Shown in pieces: positions 58,580-64,000 of a DNA stretch of 64,000 bases (position 1 is its first letter; each line of letters opens with the position of its first letter). The DNA comes from Hordeum vulgare subsp. vulgare (taxonomy: Eukaryota; Streptophyta; Magnoliopsida; Poales; Poaceae). The stretch lies in assembly GCF_904849725.1 (NCBI RefSeq), contig NC_058522.1, positions 459,670,844 through 459,734,843 of the forward strand. The letters run 5' to 3'. Both the position numbers and the translations under genes were made by a program. Under the pieces are notes generated by a model. It had not been told where the DNA came from. It saw nothing but the letters and a program-made list of their open reading frames with translations, and did no database searches.

Positions 58580-58870
58580 TCCGGGTGATCCCATAGAGCC
58601 AATTCCCAGACCAATGATCTACGTGTGGTGTAAATCAAAAGCTAACCAAATCACTAGCCAATTTAGACGCAAAAACTTGGAATCCGGGTGATAGTAATTA
58701 TCAGTCTCCTCCTGATTACAAAATGCACAAAAACAAGCTACCATCCCATTCTCTTTTTTCTAGATTATTTTTTACTAAAAAGACTCTTGTAAGAAAACAC
58801 CCAAATAAAATTTAGCCAAGAAGCATTCTAAATTTGCAAATGTGCCTACTTTAATACCAAAACCATGATG
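58580..58870 (-). pseudogene. Possible LINE reverse-transcriptase tail (zf-RVT-like) fossil
   Basis: On the minus strand, spread over two frames, I can read VKNNLEKREWDGSL and then FCNQEETDNYYHPDSKF. These resemble the zinc-binding region at the end of plant LINE reverse transcriptases (..LAKRNW.G...C.FC...ET..HLF..C..AK..W). Several stops break it, and the cysteines are only partly kept. The call rests on pattern resemblance only. Confidence 0.35.
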
Positions 58871-58955
58871 TGACGAGCCAATCATATATTGAGTTGATCG
58901 AGAACATCCTAGATTGGTGTGAATAACATGTTCCGCGTCTACAATCAAAAGTCCA

Positions 58956-59134
58956 GTCCCTCCATTCCAAATACTTGATGTTTTGGTTTGTCCTAAGTCA
59001 AACTTCTTATAATTTGGCCATGTATATAGAAAAAGATGGACGTCTACAACATAAAAGTTAAATTATATGAAAATCATGATGAATCTAATTAACATTGTGT
59101 TATAAGCATTGGTATATTTTGGAATTGGAGAGAG
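58956..59134. mobile_element. Stowaway MITE (179 bp)
   Basis: Left end GTCCCTCCATTCCAAATACT and right end TTTTGGAATTGGAGAGAG are inverted repeats of the Stowaway type. The right target TA is at 59135-59136; the left TA has become CA. Confidence 0.8.
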
Positions 59135-59136
59135 TA

Positions 59137-60585
59137 TATTGCAATCATGTCATGAGTGCAATTGTTTACTATTCAATTTTGTTAGGCTTGTGTGCTACCC
59201 ATCTTTTTATACCTCCTTTTCTTGCATAGAATGCATTCTCATGAGAGGTTGTAGACTTCTCTTGGTGAAATATTTCCTCTCTACAAAGATAATCTACTCG
59301 TGTGATCTAAAGATACAAAAACATTGCAAAATGTATACTTCAAAAGATCATGGATACCCACATTTATCCCTTACCCAACATGCTCCCTAAGGGTGTTTTT
59401 ATCGCATCACAATTCTCGTGCAAAATGTGGGATGGGTTAACAACACATTTTACCATTTGGTATGAATTAATAACATAATTTTCTAACCACTTTGTGCAAG
59501 TTCGTCAAGACGAGAAACAAACCTATTTGGAGTTTAAAACTGCCATAAAATTCATATTTAATATTGGATAACAACAAACTAGGGTTTTTATAATAAAATA
59601 AAATCAAAATAAGGGTTTATGATTTAATCATGCTTTTTTTCTACACGTGTAACTCAAAGCATAAACTTTGGAAAACTGAATGTATTAGTTGAACATCATG
59701 AATGCTCATTTCACTACACTAGAATATCTATGTTGCTAAAATCCTAAAATAAGATCATTTTATCTTGGATATCAAGAAACATATAATGTTTCTAGCAAGC
59801 ATGCCTTTAAAAGAAGGTATATTTTTTTAAGAAAATTGTTCACCTTATAGACCGTGACAAAGAACAATTATAACTGGCTGATTCAAAATGAAAGACAATC
59901 CTGTCAATCAACAGTTCAACACAATAAGTTTTCTTCTTTACTGATTCTTCATAGAAACATATCATCGTGAGCAAACTTTTGCCTCTCTAGAAAAAAGAGA
60001 GGAAAAGATTCACTGAACTCAACTAATTGGACTCCCACAATAACCAACCAAGTGTTTGTGTTGGACGTCAGCAAACACACACCCTTAGAGAGCATATCTT
60101 AATGGCATCTTGCCACGAGTATGAGTCCATAGAATGCAGATGCATATTCGATGTGTAGGCAAACTAAAATCAAAGACAAAACCACAATAAGAGGCAAAGG
60201 AAGCACAAAGCAACCTGCACCAAGAAGATTAGAAGTACCATAGTAGAGGGATCACCAAAACAATTGCTCGCCCAAGCTTGAGATCCGAAGCCATGGCAAC
60301 CACTATGAGCTCCAGGCAACTTCATCACATGGGAATGGATGAAATTTAGGAGACTTTTATTCTCACGACGCACCTCCATCATGAATGTCAACGCCAGTTG
60401 AAATAAAAATAGTTGAGTTGACAACAACTGTCGGTGGATGAAGGAGTTGATGAAAATGGTACCTCAGATGCTTGCATGCCTGGATCAGCCCTATCCTATT
60501 AGTAAGTGATCAAACAAGGTAAAAAAAGAACAAGCCCACGACTAGGCATAGTAGCCCACGAGCCACGACTAGGCATAATATGAGA
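59137..60585. other. Intergenic DNA, no gene recognised
   Basis: AT-rich. A direct repeat CACGACTAGGCATA occurs twice, about 30 bases apart, near 60535-60580. No domain-bearing frame is seen. Confidence 0.3.
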
Positions 60586-60661
60586 CTACTCACAGTAGAG
60601 TAGTAGCATGCTATTGTTACTAGTCTAACTTAATACCTCCATAGTGAATAGTAACATAGGG
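60586..60661. mobile_element. MITE-like fragment
   Basis: AGTAGCATGCTATTGTTACTAG with TACCTCCATAGTGAATAGTAAC resembles a common grass MITE built on AGTAACAT/ATGTTACT. Short and without clear ends. Confidence 0.3.
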
Positions 60662-60925
60662 GTTCAAATGCCCAATGAGTTTCGCCCCGATGACACAACA
60701 CCGGTTATAGTCCCCTTGTTGGCTACCAAAAGACCACACGGTTTATTTAATCGAAAGTTGGTATCTTCATTCTTCAGTTCAAAATTGTTTAAGTTCTACT
60801 GTCCAAACCAAAGATTCAAGATGCACGATAAAAAGCGCATTTATAAGTTCAAAACTGAATTGTTTAAGTTTCAAATTCATGTTAAACCAAAGCTCGTGCT
60901 CGAGAGAAATTTTTGAGGCCTCTTA

Positions 60926-62970
60926 AAGCAACTTCAATAGTCGCGCTACGACGCGGGGCGCTAAATTATATTTGCAGCACCGAAACGCCCTTTTTAGCGC
61001 GCGGCAGGGTGCCCATATGCCGTAAAATGGGACGCGACGCTGCCGTTCCAGCAGGCGCTGTAAATTGTAGGCATGCTATATTTACAGCACCCGCGCCTAA
61101 CTCAAACAACATTACTCACCATAATAAAATAAATCAATAATAAATAGTTCAACTATTATTATAACTCAAACAAATAGTTTATTTTCAATACAACAAATAG
61201 TTCAACAAAAGAACATGAAACATACACCATCAAACTAACTTTGGCGGTCAAGCCACGTCTACCACTCCTCAATTAGATCTTTCTGAAGATCATCATGCGT
61301 TTCTGCACGTCGAATTGCATTATAGGAGGCAATAAATCAGGTACCCTCGCGGTCGTCCTCCGCACTCGCACGGGATGTCTCAACAACTCATACTGAGAAT
61401 AGTCTAAATCTTGCCCACACTCATTCTCGATGATCATGTTATGCATTACGCAAGGATTCATGATGTACCAAAGGATCTTTTGATCCAAAAATCTAGTTGG
61501 TCCTCTCACAATAGCACATGGGCTTGCAAAATCCTAAAAGATCTCTTCACATCTTTCCTAGCCTCCGACTAAGCATTGTGGAAATCAAGATTTTTCTTAC
61601 CTTGTGGTGCCGTCAACGGCTTCACAAATGTTTGCCACCTGGGGTAGATGACATCCGCAAGATAGTATCCATAGTTTTATGTATGGCCATTTGGTACAAA
61701 CTCCACCGGTGTAGTTTCACCATTTGCAATCTTATTCATGAGTGGTGACCGATTAAGAATGTTGATGTCATTCGAAGATCCAGGCATTCCAAAAAAAGCA
61801 TACCAAATCCAAGTCTCCTAATTGGCCACTGCTTCAAAGATTAGAGTTGAACCTGTTTTTTGGTCATCGAATTGATCCTGCCATGCCTTAGGGCAATTCT
61901 TCCAACTACAATGCATGTAATCTATTGATTCAAGCATACCTGCAAACCCGCGACCTTTGTTCATTTCCAAAATCCTTGCGGTGTCTTCAGTATTAGGAGC
62001 TCTCAAATATGCTGGACCAAACACCTGCACAATTTCGACTGTGAAGCGCTTGACACACGTGATGGCTTGACTCTCACCTATGGCCAAGTGGTCATCAACA
62101 GATCTGTCGAAATATTGTATGCCAACATACGCAAAGCGGTAGCCACATTTTGAAATATGTTATGCCCGAGTTCTCTAGTAGCATTCCTCCTTTGCTGAAA
62201 AACCCGATCATGGCTCGTCACTTTCTGTGCAATGCGTTTGAAAAGCTCAATGATTATCCTGGAACAACGTCAAAAGTAGGACCCGGGGTATGTGGCCTCC
62301 TCTGCAAAATAGTTCCTTATCAATCTGTTATGGGCATCGATCTTATCCCTCCACAATTTCTGACCACCCATAACCGAACCACGGTGCCTCAGTTTTTTGT
62401 TGATGTGTATATCTACGATTATTGCGAGGCCCTCCTCCTCTTGCATATCAAATTCTTCTTTGGAAGAATCGTAGGACGAACTCATCTACAATATTGTATT
62501 TAAACTTGTTTAAAACTACGAGTAAAATGCATCAAATTCATCTACAAAATATAAAGTTGAAATATGCATACCTTGCAAACGTTTGGTCGAACACCTTGTG
62601 AGTGCCAAGCTCCATACGGCCGTCAGGTGTTGTTCATCGAAAGGATGGTGCGCTTGGGGGAGGTGGAGAAAACGATGGCGACGTGCGGGGAAGGGCTGGG
62701 AAAGCGGCGGTGGCGTGCTGGAGAAAGGACGGGGGAGTATCCAGGCGGCGGTGCCTACGCCCTGGAGGATCTAGCGGTTAGGGAAGGGGAAGGAGAGTCG
62801 CGCGCGCGTCATCCGTGTCTAGCACACGGGAGCGGGCACACCAAATACACCATGCGCGATGTGGTTTTGGTTCGTATGCTGGACCTCTTATAGGCGCGCT
62901 AGTTTTCAGTTGTTTCTCGAGCATCCATGTCAGCTCATGCATGCTAAAAACATTATTTTATCAGTATGCC
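60926..62970 (-). mobile_element. PIF/Harbinger element, copy 1 (approximate right end)
   Basis: The left end AAGCAACTTCAATAG follows TTA (60923-60925), the usual Harbinger target. The same start, AAGCATCTCCAATAG after TTA, begins copy 2 at 62976. It holds a decayed transposase on the minus strand. I could not find a matching right terminal repeat, so the right boundary is a guess. Confidence 0.6.
61273..62485 (-). pseudogene. Harbinger-type transposase, decayed (copy 1)
   Basis: Read from ATG 62485 (MSSSYDSSKEEFDMQEEEGL). N-terminal helix-rich region first, then the DDE nuclease (DDE_Tnp_4): MLESIDYMHCSWKNCPKAWQ with the first Asp (about 61889-61930), FFGMPGSSNDINILNRSPLM with the second (about 61756-61800), SEARKDVKRSFRIL with the Glu (about 61541-61571), and CVMHNMIIENE near the end (about 61430-61470). 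At least four stops or frameshifts separate these. Harbinger transposases need a second MYB-like protein for DNA binding; none is recognised here. Confidence 0.85.
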
Positions 62971-62975
62971 ACTTA

Positions 62976-64000
62976 AAGCATCTCCAATAGGCGCTCAAAA
63001 ACTGCCTCGCATGGAAAATCGTGTTATTAGCGCGCGCGCCTGCGCCGACCGGTCTAGCAAAGGCGCTAAAGTCACGCGCGTTGGATAACCGGTTGCGCAC
63101 GTGAAGTGAAACACATCCCGCGCTGGGTATTTCGGGCCGTCGTCCCCCCGTGCGCAACACTCTAGTCTCTCCCTCGAGCTCCCTCTCTCCTGCCCCGCCT
63201 GCGTCCTGCCCCGCGCTGTCACCCGGATTCCCCCCTACTCTGGCGTGCCACCGCTGCTTTCCCCGCCCTCCCCACGCACTGTCGCTGCTTTCTCCAACTT
63301 CCCCGCTCGCCGCCGCCGCTCAAGCGCACCATCCTTTCGACGAACAGCGCCCAGCGGCCGTTTGGAGCTCGACGCTAACAAGGTGTTAGACGACATGCTT
63401 GCAAGGTATGTATACTTGAACCTTTTATTTTGTAGACAAATTTGATGCATTTTTGTAGTTTTAAAGTAGTTTTAATATTGTAGATGAGTTCATCCTACGA
63501 TTCTTTCGATGAAGAATTTGATATGCAAGAGGAGGAGGACCTCGCAATAATCATAGCTATGCACGCCAATAAAAAAAGAGGCACGGTGGTTCGGTTATGG
63601 GTCGTCAGAAATTGTGGAGGGATAAGACCGATGTCCACAATGGATCGATAAGGAACTATTTTGCGGATGATGCCACATACCCGAGTGCTATTTTCGACGC
63701 CGTTTCAGGATGAGCATTCAGCTGTTCAAACACATTGCAGAGAAACTGGCGATCCATGATCGGTTTTTTCAGCAAAGGAGGAATGCCGACGAAGAACACG
63801 AACATAGCACATTTCCAAAGGTCACTGCCGCTTTGCGTATGTTAGCATACGGTATTCTGGCGGATCTCATTGATGAACACTTGGCCACGGGTGAGAGTCA
63901 ATCCATCATGTGTGTCAAGCATTCCATAGTCGGAATTATGCAAGTGTTTGGTCAGGAATATCTGAGAGCTCCCAATGCTGAAGATACCGTAAGGATTTTG
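62976..64000 (+). mobile_element. PIF/Harbinger element, copy 2 (cut by window end)
   Basis: Starts AAGCATCTCCAATAGGCGCT after TTA (62973-62975). The transposase runs rightwards off the window. The 5' region at 62976-63480 is GC-rich with repeated GCGCGC and GCGCTAA phrases. Confidence 0.65.
63484..64000 (+). pseudogene. Harbinger-type transposase N-terminal half (copy 2, partial)
   Basis: ATG 63484 starts MSSSYDSFDEEFDMQEEEDL, closely like copy 1. Two frameshifts break it: loss of two bases near 63579 and of one base near 63696. Beyond the second, the frame reads FKHIAEKLAIHDRFFQQRRN, ALRMLAYGILADLIDEHLAT and VFGQEYLRAPNAEDTVRIL, the region before the DDE core. The catalytic part lies outside the window, so its state is unknown. 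Confidence 0.85.

Noticed and set aside
62564..62893. GC-rich plus-strand frames between the Harbinger copies
   Set aside because: Open only because of GC richness; they overlap the transposon 5' region and have no recognisable domain.

Overview
The window looks like intergenic DNA from a Triticeae grass (wheat, Aegilops or barley type). It is built almost entirely of nested transposable elements. The main evidence is the LTR family with ends TGTTGGAA...CCCCAACA (BARE1/WIS/Angela type), present as two full elements and one solo LTR, together with Athila-like Gypsy LTRs starting TGATACGTCT that use a tRNA-Asp primer site. I see no convincing host gene. All recognisable coding sequence belongs to mobile elements.

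Layout, left to right. 1-386: 3' end of a LINE with an RNase H-like tail. 1885-3041: a non-autonomous Helitron inside AT-rich DNA. 3727-5325: an old repeat split by a GC-rich retroposon-like insert. 5326-8957: non-coding DNA with a scattered GAAGCA/TGCTTC motif and a 154-bp tandem array. 10085-12127: a decayed MULE (MuDR-type) transposase on the minus strand. 13921-14110: a perfect 95-bp tandem duplication. 14588-17998: a Gypsy solo LTR (TSD GCGGG) interrupted by an Angela-type solo LTR (TSD ACTGG). 18520-30257: a Stowaway MITE split by a complete 9.9-kb Athila-like Gypsy element (TSD ATGAT) and by a further solo LTR. 31653-57453: a LINE-like retroposon with a 13-bp target duplication. It was split by a 24.7-kb unit, a non-autonomous Gypsy element (TSD CACGA) that itself carries two Copia elements in opposite orientation (TSDs ATACA and CATGG). 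58580-59134: a LINE reverse-transcriptase tail fossil and a Stowaway MITE. 60926-64000: two PIF/Harbinger elements with divergent transposase pseudogenes, the second cut by the window edge.

How the parts work together. The plus-strand Copia at 34927-43840 has a nearly complete gag-pro-int-RT-RNase H polyprotein with one obvious frameshift. The minus-strand Copia at 46832-55338 has several stops and frameshifts and has lost its TATA region. Both Gypsy elements keep the cis signals for replication (LTRs, tRNA-Asp primer site, polypurine tract) but lack reverse transcriptase and integrase, so they probably depended on proteins from relatives. The first Gypsy element still has a protease ORF and an intact 340-codon Athila-type ORF. 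That ORF is preceded by an LTR-like segment and a possible intron, which is the structure here I find most worth a second look.

Limits. TE family names come from remembered similarity, not a database search. Boundaries that rest on matching target-site duplications are firm. Boundaries of old AT-rich repeats are approximate.
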